DNA of 64,000 bases from Phascolarctos cinereus (GCF_002099425.1 NW_018344215.1:1669001-1733000), one strand, 5' to 3'. Positions 29,585 to 40,070 are shown, counted from the stretch's first letter. Notes: a model not told the origin generated them from the letters alone. Made by a program: numbers and translations.

Positions 29585-29861
29585 TGGTTACATTTTTTGT
29601 TGTTGTTGTTGTGCAGTCATGTCTGACTCTTCGTGACTCCGTTTGGAGTTTTCTTGGCAAAGATACTGGAGTGATTTGCCATTTTCTTCTCCAGCTCATT
29701 TGACAGATGAGAAAACTGAGGCAAACAGGGTTAGGTGACTTACCCAGGGTCACACAGCTAGTGAGTGTCTGAGGCCAGATTTGAACTCAGGAAGAGGAAT
29801 CTTCCTGATGCCAGGCCTGGCGCTCTATCTACTTTGTCACCTAACTGCCCTGGTTACATTT
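29585..29861 (-). repeat. RTE-tailed SINE with perfect 11-bp target-site duplication
   Basis: Element at about 29596-29850 with a (TTG)n start (complement of a CAA tail), 'cgtgactccgtttggagttt' and head 'cacctaactgccc'. tggttacattt is repeated exactly at 29585-29595 and 29851-29861. Confidence 0.92.
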
Positions 29862-30059
29862 GCTCTAATCCTTTTAGCATCTGGAGCTGTCAGCTTCCTC
29901 TCTGGCCCAGGGCATGTCTGCTGCCTAATGACATACTCAGCAGCTTCAGAAAAGTGGTTCAGTGGTTCGTGCCTTCTCATTTTGCTGTGTGACTGAAATG
30001 AGATAACATGCTGTGGTGATGTTCACTGTTTCTACCAGCCTGGCTGCCTGGCTTGCTCA

Positions 30060-30185
30060 GTTTCAAACCTCTGTGACCCAGGACAAGTCACTTCCCTTTT
30101 CTAAGTCTCATTTTCCTCATATGTACAGTGATAAGGTTGAATGAATAGTTCTGCAAGGTCCCTCGGAGGGATCACAGCTCTTCCA
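30060..30185 (+). repeat. MIR3 fragment
   Basis: 'gacccaggacaagtcacttc', 'taagtctcattttcctcata' and 'tgcaaggtccctcggag'. Confidence 0.65.
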
Positions 30186-30854
30186 CCTCTGATCACAGCA
30201 TCTGATGCAATTGCTGTTTGTTTCCTTTCTCTTTGTTTTCATTTCTTTCCCAGAGATCTCTGTTCCACAGGTGAGAAATGACTCCTTCTGAGCCAGCTGT
30301 TCCTAGGTGGGCATGTGTTGAGCTAATTCCTCAGAAAAGCAGGCTGGGCTTCGAGCTTCCCTTCCTCTGGTATGCTATGTCTCCATAGCCAGCTGAAGTT
30401 TTTTTCTACAGATATTTTGCCCTTTTAAGGCAAACAGCCTGAGCTCAGGGCGGGGGCGCACTTTCAAGTCTATCTCCAAGAAAGGAGGGGGAGTGCATGG
30501 ACTTCCCAGCCCCTTTCCAGATGGTTTGGATTAAGTGCAAACATACAGGGGTTGTTGAGGAAGGGAGAGTGGAGCGGCTACACCTACCAGAAGTGGAAAT
30601 GTGAAGAAGCTGCTGTCAGAGGGGCTCCCAGGTGGGATGGGGGAGGTGGGGAGAGTTCCTAATGTTAGGATCCTAGACAGTCACCTTATTCTTGCCCTTT
30701 CCTCAGTGACGGGGTTGGAATCCTGCCATACCACCACAGTAGCGCCAGGCTCTTTGCCTCTCCTTCTGTCGTAAGTAAAAAGTCCCATGCTTTTCCTGAA
30801 GGTTTTTAATGGGGGCCTATTCAGATTTTAGAACTGAATCATTTCCTTTGTCAA
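30186..30854. other. Repeat-free block with CArG and GC boxes
   Basis: No transposon recognised over 0.67 kb. It holds CCTTTTAAGG at 30422-30431 and a GC-box-like gggcgggggcgc at 30449-30460. Confidence 0.45.
30422..30431. promoter_or_regulatory. CArG box (SRF site) candidate
   Basis: CCTTTTAAGG fits CC(A/T)6GG exactly. SRF/myocardin drive many smooth-muscle genes and PRKG1 is one expressed there; function here is inference. Confidence 0.4.
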
Positions 30855-31020
30855 GGACCAGAAGGAGAAAAGGGCCATAGAGTTCACCAAACCCTCATTT
30901 TGCAGACAAAGAAACTGAGAAACAGAAATGGCTTGCCCAGAGTCAAACAGTTACTAACTGCCTGAAGCACCATTCGCACCTGGATCTTCCTCATTCCAAG
31001 TCCACCATACAACACAGAAC
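30855..31020 (-). repeat. MIR3 SINE
   Basis: 'ctcattttgcagacaaagaa', 'cttgcccagagtcaaacagt', 'ttcctcattccaagtccacc'. Confidence 0.7.
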
Positions 31021-31684
31021 TCCCAGGATGGGAGATTTCCTTGAGTCACGCTCCATCCAGCCAATAAAACACTGAAGCAACACCTAGTGTTTGCAGGGCT
31101 GACAACTTGGCTTTGGGATACAAAAATTCAACTCAACTCTTTCCCTCCATCTACTTATAGCATTCATTTATAATTTTCTGTGTGCAATACTGATTTTTGT
31201 TTCATTAATCACAATTTTCCTATATATCTACCCCCTAGAACTCTCCCATTAAGAAGAGAAAAACAGTTAAATGAAAGTGATTGGACCAGATCTATCACTA
31301 TAGTCCATATTTGACCCTGTAGACCCTAAACTCTCTACTGTAAATCAGGAGGGGTGTTTGATCACTGATTCAATTAAAGAAACATGTATAATCCACCTAG
31401 TCTGTGCACTCTAATGCTTTACAAAGTGGAAAATGGAAACAACACCAGTACCCTACCAGACCCAACAATCATTTATCAGCTGCCTTTTGTGCCCAAGTTC
31501 ACAGACATTTCTACAAGGAGCTTATCACCTGTTGGAAGGGGGAAATGTGTGCACAAATCACCCCGCTGCAAGGGAGAATAAGGTGAACACAGACATTTGA
31601 CAAAGTCTTATGAGAAACCAAGGAGCACATCTGTGTCTGTGTGTGGAGGTGGGAAGGGCTGGTGGTGGAAGGTGGGGGGGGTGG
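31021..31684. other. Intronic stretch, no clear feature
   Basis: A weak match to the 'ctatgtgccaggcac' family at about 31450-31600 ('acaaggagcttatcacctgt'); otherwise nothing assigned. G-rich run at 31660-31683. Confidence 0.35.
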
Positions 31685-31862
31685 GGCACAGTAGAAAGAG
31701 CACTGGATTGCAAAGCAGAGGACCTGGCTTCAGATCCTGAGTCTGCTACCTGTGTGTCCTAGGGCCAGTTGCTTCCCCTCTCAGTTTCCTCGTCTGTAAA
31801 ATGAGAAGGCTGAACTCAAAACCCTCGGAGGCCCTCCATTCTCCACCTTCTGTGTAATCTAC
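31685..31862 (+). repeat. MIR3 SINE
   Basis: 'gtagaaagagcactggattg', 'cctcgtctgtaaaatgagaa' and 'ctccattctccaccttctgt'. Confidence 0.75.
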
Positions 31863-32429
31863 GGGGGGGGGGGAAATCGCACCTAGAACGGGGAGAGTCT
31901 TTTTCAAATAGCATCGTTGCAACAAGCTTTTGGTAATGTGTGTCAATGTGAGACTTTTATTCCCCCCTTCCTTGAAATGGGAAATTATGTTCTGTATGCA
32001 AAGAGAGTAGAAAGCAAAGTCGTTGTAATAAGGACGCCTGGAGGAATGGGGACATTAATTACACAAGGAAGCTCTTCACCAGAAAGCAAACAATTTCATT
32101 ATGAAGCCAGTTTCATGTCTCAGATTTGGCTCGGGAAATGAGCAGGAATGCAATGAAAAAACACTGCTCAAGGCGAGCTTCATCCCTTCTTATGGAGCAG
32201 CTGTATAGACTTTCTGAGCTGGCAGGTCCTTCAGTCCCACCCATAGCTGGACAAGCCTCATTTCTGCATCATATGCAAGCAGTGACCCCTCAGTCTGTGG
32301 TTGGCAATCTCCGGTGAGGAAGGCCCTTTTCGTCCTGGAGCACCTTGGTACTCAGCGACTGCTAGTGACTTTCCTCTGAGATTCACTCACCCCATTCACT
32401 TAGTATGCGTCTCATGTGTACTTGGGCCT
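31863..32429. other. Repeat-free block, candidate conserved element
   Basis: G-run at 31864-31873, then unique sequence. 31900-32170 has an octamer-like tgtatgcaaagag and a homeobox-like acattaattacac. No transposon recognised. Confidence 0.4.
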
Positions 32430-32560
32430 TTGCATGTCATCTCCTCCATTAGACTGTGAGACCCTTGAGGGCGGGGATTGTATTTTCAGCTTCCTTTGTA
32501 CGCCCAATTCTCAGCGTGGTGCCTGGGATCTATTAATACACGCTTCTTGTCTGAATTGAG
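32430..32560 (+). repeat. L2 LINE 3' end
   Basis: 'ttagactgtgagacccttga', 'gcgtggtgcctgggatctat' and 'taatacacgcttcttg'. Confidence 0.75.
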
Positions 32561-32564
32561 GAAG

Positions 32565-32675
32565 GTTCTAATTATTAGGAAACTTTTCTTAAATCAAACC
32601 AAAAGCTGCCTCTTTGCAACGTCTCTCGAAGGCCTTTAGTTTTGCCTCCTAGTGCCAAGTCTGGGGGATGGGGTG
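32565..32675 (-). repeat. L3/CR1 LINE fragment
   Basis: 'aattattaggaaacttttct' and 'gctgcctctttgcaacgtct' match the L3 minus-strand order. Confidence 0.7.
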
Positions 32676-32779
32676 GAAATATCAATTTTTTGGGGAAAAG
32701 AATAGTTGTCAATTTTGTCTGAAACATAGATGGTATCATTTCACATTCAGTATAAAACCAAGCTAAAGAGGCCAGTTGG

Positions 32780-32960
32780 ACTGAGATTGTTGTGCATCTA
32801 AAATACCAGGCTGTGATATTTGCATTTAATCCTAGAGGCAATAGGAAGCCACTGATGGTTTATGGCCAGGGGAGTGACATGGTCCCAGATGGGCCTTAGC
32901 CAGGTTATTTTGTTAGCTGTGTGAGAGATAGATCAAAGATGATGGCAGGATGCAGGGAAA
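32780..32960 (+). repeat. Ancient LINE-like repeat
   Basis: 'agaggcaataggaagccact' and 'aggggagtgacatggtccca', the distal part of the family seen at 11161; name uncertain. Confidence 0.6.
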
Positions 32961-32984
32961 TCAGTAAACGGAAGCATCGTGGGA

Positions 32985-33310
32985 ATGTCAGAATTTCATA
33001 TTGGGAAGGGATCTTAGCGACTGTCTAGTCAAACCTCTACCTGAAAAAGCATCCCCTCTCTAACAGACTCTACAAGCAGCCAGCCAGATTTTGCTTTAAA
33101 GATGTCAAGTGAGGGAAAGTACCACACCCCAGGGCTCCCTGTTCCACTTAGGGATAGATAGCTCTAATGCTAAGGATATTTTGCCTTCATCAACCCCCAA
33201 ATTGCCTATCTGCAACCTCCATCCGTTGCTATTAGGTCTACCCTTTGTGACCGAGCAGAGCAAACTTGATTCTTCTTTGTTTGAGCTACGGCTGGAATTA
33301 GCCTTGTCTC
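32985..33310 (-). repeat. L3/CR1 LINE fragment
   Basis: 'attgggaagggatcttagcg', 'ctgtctagtcaaacctctac', 'tgcctatctgcaacctccat' and 'gagcagagcaaacttgattc'. Confidence 0.75.
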
Positions 33311-34519
33311 CACTTACAACTAGACGTTTAAAGATCTAGGCTAAATTAGGAATTACATTGTGTTGAGAGGAGGTCATCTAACATTCTCCCCCTCTAATAC
33401 TCATTCCCTAACCACCAGGCCCAGGTTGCTCTTTAAATGTCTAACTGCCAGACTTCCTCATAAATGTAATAATTATGGTGTCAGCCCATCAGCTTAATTT
33501 GGTTAATTGTATTGAATGTCAGCAATGATAAATACACCTTGGTTAAAGCGAAACCCTTTGCTATTTTCTGGAACAACCAGGTTGCAATGATATCAAGCTT
33601 TCACCAGATCTAGGCCAAAGGATAATGAGATAATGTGCGGGGAGAAATCTCCCATTTTGGACAGGCTCTACATCATTTTCACAATGCAGCTCTATCAATA
33701 AACTATGATTTTGACAGGACTTCTAACTGTAGGCTGAGAGGGAAAGAAAAGAGAAAGGGTTGCCGTGACAGAAAAAAAGAAAAATGAGAACCCTGCATCT
33801 GGCCCTCTGGCGTTGTCGCTTCTGCTAGACTCTCGGGTGAACTGCTTGATGGATCATGCAGGTGTCCTGTTAACCTGCTACAAAAATGCCCGACGCTGGC
33901 GCTCTCCTCGTTCTTAGGCTTCCTTTGTCAGCTCATTACTGACTTAGGACACAGTTCTTAACTTTCCAAAGCAGAGAAAGATCAGAACTGGGCTGACTTG
34001 ACAGGAAGTTTTCATGTTTATCAATATGCTCTTAGGGACTAGAAAGACTTGGCTAAAGCCTCTAGGGCAGTTCATGGCAGTGGATGGAGAAATATAAGAA
34101 AATGTATAAATGAATACACTTTTGAGAATGTCTTCTGAATGCAGGAACGGGCCCAGTGCGTCATGCTGACCTGAGGTTTCATGTGAAGGAATTGCTCCGC
34201 CATTATTTGGGAACTGTAAGTGCATGTGGCCCTCCAGGAAGAAACTTAGGAAAGGTGATGGCTGCCAGTTGCTGCCAGAACTGTCCAAGTGATCCCCTTG
34301 ATTTTTCAGTGAAAAGATTTTCCTTTTCTTCAACAAATGTCCACTTTTAGACCCAGAGAAACAGCAGGGGCGTTGTGACGCTTTGTCTGGAATTTCCAGC
34401 CATCTATCTAAATACATGTATGCACAAAAATTCCAAACATTAAACAGTGCTAAAGGTACTTTTCTTCCTCATCTTACCTTGTGTTATACTTAGCTCCACA
34501 AACGCCACATCTCTTTGCA
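33311..34519. other. Repeat-free block, candidate conserved elements
   Basis: No transposon recognised over 1.2 kb. 33440-33760 has AT-rich homeobox/FOX-like words (ggttaattgtattg, tcaataaactatgattttga). A 157-codon minus frame at 33944-34417 has no recognisable domain. Confidence 0.45.
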
Positions 34520-34620
34520 GGATAGATGGAAGCTCTTTGAGGGCAGGGGCTCTGCCAACACCTAGCACTGGGCCTTGCCTGCACGAGGCAGTTGAGAAAT
34601 CTTCGCTGAATTGAATGGAA
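34520..34620 (+). repeat. L2 LINE 3' end
   Basis: 'atggaagctctttgagggca', 'cctagcactgggccttgcct' and 'gaattgaatgg'. Confidence 0.65.
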
Positions 34621-34629
34621 ATATTGATA

Positions 34630-34860
34630 TACACAATATTTCTTGTGACATTATCTTTTGTAACAGTGTTTCTCATAACTATGGTCATTTGAAACAATGT
34701 TTCTCATAATGTTTCTTGTAACATTTCATAAACTAAAATTTCTCATGGTATTTTCCTAAACAATGTTTCTCTGAATTTTTTTTATAACAATGCTTTTTGA
34801 AACAGTATTTCCTAAAGTGACATTTCTTATAATAGTATTTCTTGAAACAATATTTCACAC
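34630..34860. repeat. Degenerate minisatellite, 'aacaatgtttctcataa' motif
   Basis: At least nine imperfect occurrences of a 15-20 bp unit: acaatatttcttgtga, aacagtgtttctcataa, aacaatgtttctcataa, aacaatgtttctctga, aacagtatttcctaaa, aatagtatttcttga, acaatatttcacac and others. Confidence 0.75.
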
Positions 34861-35504
34861 AGCAAATTCTTACTAATTTCAGCCCAGTCTACAATATGCT
34901 ATACCTTGGGATTTTTAAACGTTTTTTATTTTTCCACCAGAAAGTTGTCACCATTTTATTTAATGTCCGTGTTCTCTTGTTTTTGGAACATCAGAAATCA
35001 TTGCTGTGTCTGGCATATGTGTCTGCACAGGTATGCACCGCAGATACGCACAAACGTGCACATGCACAGAGACATCCCGACTCCTTACTGGTCAAAAACA
35101 GTTCCTAAATGAACTGCATTTTGTTTAGTCTTGACTTGCTTTGAAAGGTGAAACAAAATGTTACTTCAAAGGAAATGGATCGTTTCTCCTGATGAGGAGC
35201 AATGTCAGGAGCGTGCCAGGCTTCTGCCAAGGCTGCCACGGTCTCTCCATCTTGTAGTATGTTCTCACCAGGGCTTTACACCCATGCACCATGATTTCCT
35301 TGGCCTCCACCTTCTGAATATTTTGCTTTGGGTATTGAAAGGTTCATTTTTGCCTATTTTTGACTTTTATTGTGGGAAAACATCTGGACTGAAAGTAGAT
35401 GTTTTTATTGTTGATAAGCAACAGCTGTAAGATGAAAACAGTGCAGGATATTCCCCAGAAAAAGAAATCTGGAGACTGGACTGAGGCTGCTAAGGCACGT
35501 GCAG
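34861..35504. other. Intronic stretch, no feature recognised
   Basis: Unique sequence; two overlapping frames of up to 90 codons (34842-35108, 35158-35430) have no domain. Confidence 0.35.
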
Positions 35505-35528
35505 GTGTGTGTGTGTGTGTGTGTGTGT
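35505..35528. repeat. (TG)12 microsatellite
   Basis: Short uninterrupted TG run followed by tatacatg. Confidence 0.95.
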
Positions 35529-35621
35529 ATACATGCCCATGACTAACTGTGTATATAAGACTTTCAGAGCAGGATAATTTTTTGAAGCAGAACAGGAAAT
35601 CTGAGATGTTTTCAGCACAAT

Positions 35622-35895
35622 TCCTTCATTTTGCAGGAGAGGAAACTGAAGTTGAGGAGACATAACCATTCACATTTCTGTAGCATTTTAAAGATTGAAA
35701 AGTACTCTTTCTAGCAATCCAATGAAATAAGTACTTAAGAGACTTGCTATTCTCGTGTAATAGATGAGGCATAGGAGCTGAAAGAGGTTGAAGGGCTTGT
35801 CCAGGATCAGAAAGCCGGTAAGTTACCGAGGCAGAATTCGACTCCAGGCTTCTTGACTCTCAGTCCAGTACTCTCTGCATTATACGATGTGGCTA
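35622..35895 (-). repeat. MIR SINE, preceded by a MIR scrap
   Basis: Scrap 35622-35660 'aggagaggaaactgaagttg'; main copy 35665-35895 'cacatttctgtagcatttta', 'ggcttgtccaggatcagaaa', 'gcagaattcgactccaggct'. Confidence 0.75.
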
Positions 35896-35969
35896 GATTA
35901 GAGAGTGGCCATTTTAAATTGTGATATATAAAGTATGTAAACATGTGTGGTAAGACGCAGAATCATGGA

Positions 35970-36245
35970 AAGAGAGAGTTGGGAGGGAGTTCAGATGACT
36001 AGGGTCATCTAGTTCAACTCCTAACCAAAGAAACCCCCCACAACCACATCCGTGACAAACGCTCCTCCAGCCTTTGCTGGCAGATCTCCAGTGATGGAGA
36101 GGCCATCCCACTTTGGTCAAGCTCTCATTATTTGGCACTTTTTCCTGCCCATGCCTCCTGCCTCTGTCCTCTGGGGCCAACCAGAACAAGACCAACCCCT
36201 TTTCCCCACAGCAGCCCTTCTAATGCTTGAAGATGACTATTTTTG
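35970..36245 (-). repeat. L3/CR1 LINE, left part, split by an L1
   Basis: 'gggtcatctagttcaactcc', 'tccagcctttgctggcagat', 'agatctccagtgatggagag', 'cagcccttctaatgcttgaa'. It stops at the L1 boundary and resumes at about 36890. Confidence 0.85.
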
Positions 36246-36889
36246 ACAATTTTTAAAAACATTTTTATTTAAAGTTTTGAGTTCCAAATTCTAGCCATCT
36301 CTCCCCTCCCCCCTCCCTGAGATGGTAAGCAATCAGATACGGATGATACATGTGCAACTATGTCAAACTGTTCCATCTTAGTCATTTTGTATAAGAAGAC
36401 TTGAATAAATGAAAAAAGTGAAAAATAGCATGCTTCAGTCTATATTCAGCCAATATCAGTTCTTTCTCTGGAGGTGGATAATATGCTTCATCATTAATAC
36501 TTTGGGATTGTCTTGCAACATTGTATTGCTGAGAAGAGCCAAGTCATTCACAGTTCTTCATTGAACAGTGTTGCTGTTACTGTGTACAATGTTCTCCTGG
36601 TTCTGTTCACTTTGCTATGTATAAGCTCATGTTAAGTCTTTCCAGGTTTTTCTGAAACCATCCTGCTTGTCATTTCTTATAGCACAATAGTATTTCATTA
36701 CATTCATTTACCACAACTTGCTCAGCCATTCCCCAGTTGATGGGCATCCCCTCAATTTCTAATTCTTAGCCTCCACAAAAAGAACTGCTATAAATGTTAT
36801 TGTACAAATAGTTTCTTTCCACCTTTTTTGGATGTCTTTGGGATATATACCTAGCAGTGATATTCTGGATCAAAGGTAAACATTTTTTT
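36246..36889 (-). mobile_element. L1 LINE 3' end (marsupial type), inserted in L3
   Basis: Read on the minus strand: 'gcccatcaactggggaatgg', then a 3' untranslated part with 'ctccagagaaagaactgata', then 'aactttaaataaaaatg' (AATAAA-type end). Only the last 640 bp is present (5' truncated). Confidence 0.85.
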
Positions 36890-37059
36890 CCCCAAGGTAA
36901 ACATTCCCAGCTCCATTAACTATTTCACCTATGCCATTCACTCAAGGCCTTTCACTGTCTTAGTTGGCCTCCATTGGATACCCTAGTTTGTGAAAGTCCT
37001 TCCTAAAATTTGGTGTGTAGAGCTGAGTATAATACTTCATATGTAGCCTGTCCAGAATT
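36890..37059 (-). repeat. L3/CR1 LINE, right part
   Basis: 'aaggtaaacattcccagctc', 'ctatgccattcactcaaggc', 'tgtccttcctaaaatttggt'-like sequence and 'atgtagcctgtccagaattt' continue the L3 of 35970-36245 in register. Confidence 0.8.
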
Positions 37060-37290
37060 TAGTCAAGTCAAATCAAGTTAGTAAGCATGTATTAAGCACT
37101 TACTATATGCCAGATATGGTACTAAGAATACAAATACAAACAGAAAAGTTGATAGTGCCTGCCCTGAAGAAGCCTACATTCTAATGGGGTAAGATAATAC
37201 ATAAAAATCAGCTGAAAATGAGGGTAGGGAGGAGAGGTGAAGGTGTCCTTGTGGGGCCATGGCAAATAAATTTTAGAGTCAAGAGTAGAG
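37060..37290 (+). repeat. 'ctatgtgccaggcac'-family repeat
   Basis: 'cttactatatgccagatatg', 'gaagaagcctacattctaat', 'aggcctgaggggaatgc'. Confidence 0.65.
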
Positions 37291-37371
37291 GCCTGAGGGG
37301 AATGCATGAGCCCATGTTTTCTTCACTTTCCAAGAACATAGAGAAAATTTCCCTGAGGTCGACACAGAATC

Positions 37372-37530
37372 CTACATCCAGAGCTGGAGCAATCTTAGAG
37401 GTCATGTAGTAGTCCAGCCTTCTTCTTGTACAGAAGAAAAAACTGAGGCCCACAGATATTGAAAAGCACTCAAGGTCATACAAGTCCATAGAAAGTTGTT
37501 GTCTGAGTTGAGATTTGAGGCCCTACACTT
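37372..37530 (-). repeat. MIR3 SINE
   Basis: 'agagctggagcaatcttaga', 'gaaaaaactgaggcccacag'. Confidence 0.75.
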
Positions 37531-37599
37531 ATGATGACTGTTTCTCACAGGATTTGCTTTCTGTTTCTCTTATCAGAGGATTCCACCTTCATTGATCTA

Positions 37600-37775
37600 G
37601 ATTGGGATGACCCATCAGATGTCATCTAGTACAACTTCCTCATTCTATAGATGGGGAAACAAGCCAAGAGAGGCAAGCGTCTTCCCTAAGGTTACATAGC
37701 TAGTAAGTAGCAGAGCCAGAGATTTGAACCCTGCTCATCTGATTGCAAATCATACTGGTCCTGCTGCTATAACTG
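37600..37775 (-). repeat. MIR3/MIR SINE
   Basis: 'gatgtcatctagtacaactt', 'ctatagatggggaaacaagc', 'aaggttacatagctagtaag'. Confidence 0.75.
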
Positions 37776-38295
37776 TTCCCCAGTTTCCTTGTGCTTTTCA
37801 AATACAGTGACTAGTGCTAGATGTTCTTTAGAGGATGACCAAAAGGGAATTCAATGAAAGGAATTCAAATTCATTTTCTGAATATGTTTCTGTTATGCAT
37901 CATATCACCTTTCCCCGTAGTGACTCTACATTTTGATCTTTCATTTACTTGGTCTCTCTGTGTATTTTCCTAATGTCCTGTGCCATGCCTAGCCAGATTT
38001 CCAGGTGCCCTTTGTTTGGAAATGTAACACCATATTTAACTGTAGCACACTTAATTGTGTTTTGTAGGAACATATTTCCAATTACCAAGGTCCTTTGAAG
38101 AGTGTAATAACACTCTTCTGTAATTTGGAACATGAGTCAAATCGAACAAGATCAAATTTGGTAACTTATACATGTAAATACTTGAACTTCAGTTGAGAAA
38201 TTAATTTTACAAGTACAAGATGAAAGGAAGTGCAGCTACCCAGCAGCATTTTTGAAAACAGTCTGGAAGTTTTAGTGCTCTGTAAGTTCAAAATA
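37776..38295. other. Intronic stretch, no feature recognised
   Basis: Unique AT-rich sequence; no repeat or gene. Confidence 0.35.
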
Positions 38296-38346
38296 GGGGG
38301 CAGCTAGGTGTCATAGTATATAGAATGCTGAGTCTGGAGTCAGGAG
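38296..38346 (+). repeat. tRNA-derived SINE head fragment
   Basis: 'gggcagctaggtgtcatagt' to 'ctggagtcaggagg'; the rest is absent. Confidence 0.7.
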
Positions 38347-38384
38347 GAAAAGTAAAATGGGTTTGTCCCACATGTGTTAGGCTC

Positions 38385-38510
38385 CCTCTCAATGGAGGGC
38401 TTAGAGCAAGGCCTAGGTGACTACTTTTGAGGTACGCTGCAGAGGGGACTCTTGCTCATCTAGAGGTCGATAAGGCGGCCTCTAAGACTTCTCCACAGCT
38501 ACAGATTCTG
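38385..38510 (+). repeat. L3/CR1 LINE 3' end
   Basis: 'caatggagggcttagagcaa', 'ggctaggtgac'-like sequence, 'gctgcagaggggactcttgc' and 'ggcggcctctaagacttctc' in sense order. Confidence 0.75.
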
Positions 38511-39399
38511 TATTTCTGTCTTTCTGCAACATTTGAGAACATGATGAGTATAAGCTATGCTGCTTGCTGTAGTTCAGCAATTGGAAGCTTGGATAGATTA
38601 AGCGGTTTGTTCAATCGACTGTGCCTTGGGACCAATATCTATGTGTCCAGTAAATTCAGATATCCCATGCTGGTCTCTTACGCAATCAATTCATCATCTG
38701 GAAGCTAGGGGCTCTTTAGCATATATGTTCCTAGAAATGTCAATATGCTCAAATTAAGACATTTCCTCTTCAGTATTTCTTACATGTCTCTGCACCAGAG
38801 GGTTCACCTGCCTTGCTTGTGAATATGTCTGTGCCTAATGAAATGAGATTTTAGTATTCTGTGACCAATGACTTGTCTGTCTAGTTACTTTCCCTACCAA
38901 TGAGGCCTTTCACCAATCTCTTTGGAAATTATCAAGAACTCTTTGAGAGATGTGGCTGAACAACTTATCACCTTGTGGCCAGTGGCGAAAACCTCCCTGA
39001 ATTTAGGTTGATTCTCAGAAGACAGTCATAAACTCTGACACTGGTCTTAGAATCAAAGCCTTCCCAGCTTTGGCCATATTTGGAAGAGTTTGGACTTCAC
39101 TGGCCTAGAGATGAAGCTTTGGAGCGGGAGAAGAAAATACAAAGCTCAAAAAAGTGGGGGTTGCCCCCCGACTTGTACAAGTACCCGTGGCCGCCATGCC
39201 ATGCTTTACCAACGTCTAAACCTGTTCTCCGCCGCACACCTCAACCTTGCTCCAGCAAAACTTGGATTCTGCCTCCAGAATCCTGGGTTCTGATAGTTGA
39301 ACTATCTTGCCTAGGTTCAGGCTGCCATGCTGCTTCCCAGACACTTCTAAACCATGCTACCAAGAGCACACATCCTCTCCTTCCCAAAGTCTCTTGTCT
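38511..39399. other. Repeat-poor block with a CArG box
   Basis: No transposon recognised. CCATATTTGG lies at 39074-39083. 39150-39260 is locally CpG-containing ('cccccgacttgtacaagtac', 'ccgtggccgccatgcc') and unlike its surroundings. Frames up to 109 codons show no domain. Confidence 0.4.
39074..39083. promoter_or_regulatory. CArG box (SRF site) candidate
   Basis: CCATATTTGG is an exact CC(A/T)6GG match outside any recognised repeat. Function inferred only. Confidence 0.35.
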
Positions 39400-39535
39400 T
39401 CTTCCATGAGAATTTAAGCTCCTTAAGGACAAGAATTTTCTTGTGTACTTCTATTTGCATCTGCTGTGCTTTATACAGTGCCTGGAACCTTGTGCGTAAT
39501 GACTGTTTTTTGAATCATTCATTGATTCTTTCATT
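39400..39535 (+). repeat. L2 LINE 3' end
   Basis: 'gagaatttaagctccttaag', 'tttatacagtgcctggaacc' and 'tgaatcattcattgattc'. Confidence 0.7.
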
Positions 39536-39701
39536 CCAGAAGGAATTCAACACTAGTGTCAGTGAGAGTGTTAGGTGTCACCCACCAAAGTTTGGCCTTC
39601 TCATTGCAAATTAAGCCAAAGTTTTCCTCTTACCATCCATTCCAGGCCATGACAATTTTTTGTTTTATTTAATCACTTGTGAGTCACCAATACTCATCGC
39701 A

Positions 39702-39875
39702 TCCTAAATCTGGAGCTGGAAGTAACTTTCGAGGTCTCTTTCTAGTTCAGAGGAGAGAAATGAAGTGACTTGCCCAAGGTGTCAGAGCTAGTAAGGAGCA
39801 GAAGCAGGTTTTGAACTTGATCCCATAACTTTAAGATCAGCCTTCCAAATTTAGCACCCTTTCTGCTGCCTCTCA
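39702..39875 (-). repeat. MIR3/MIR SINE
   Basis: 'taaatctggagctggaagta', 'gtgacttgcccaaggtgtca', ending 'tttctgctgcctctc'. Confidence 0.8.
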
Positions 39876-39889
39876 CTTAATGTGATTCA

Positions 39890-40070
39890 ATTTAATTCAA
39901 TTCAACAAATATTCATCAAGGAACTGGGTTATTCGTTGGGGATACACACACCCAAATGACAGTCTCTGCCCTCAAGTGCCCTCTGCACTCTACAAGTGGG
40001 AAGGGGGAGGGTATATAAGTGTATGTAGATAAATAAATTTAAAAGTAACAAAAAGGTTTTTTTTGAAGTG
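39890..40070 (+). repeat. 'ctatgtgccaggcac'-family repeat
   Basis: 'caattcaacaaatattcatc', 'gttggggatacacaca', 'agtctctgccctcaagtgcc'. Confidence 0.65.

Noticed and set aside
33944-34417. 157-codon minus-strand frame
   Set aside because: No domain, no codon pattern seen and no supporting splice sites; treated as chance.
36822-36831. CCTTTTTTGG as a CArG box
   Set aside because: Inside the L1 3' end and thus present in many genomic copies; weak support for a specific role.
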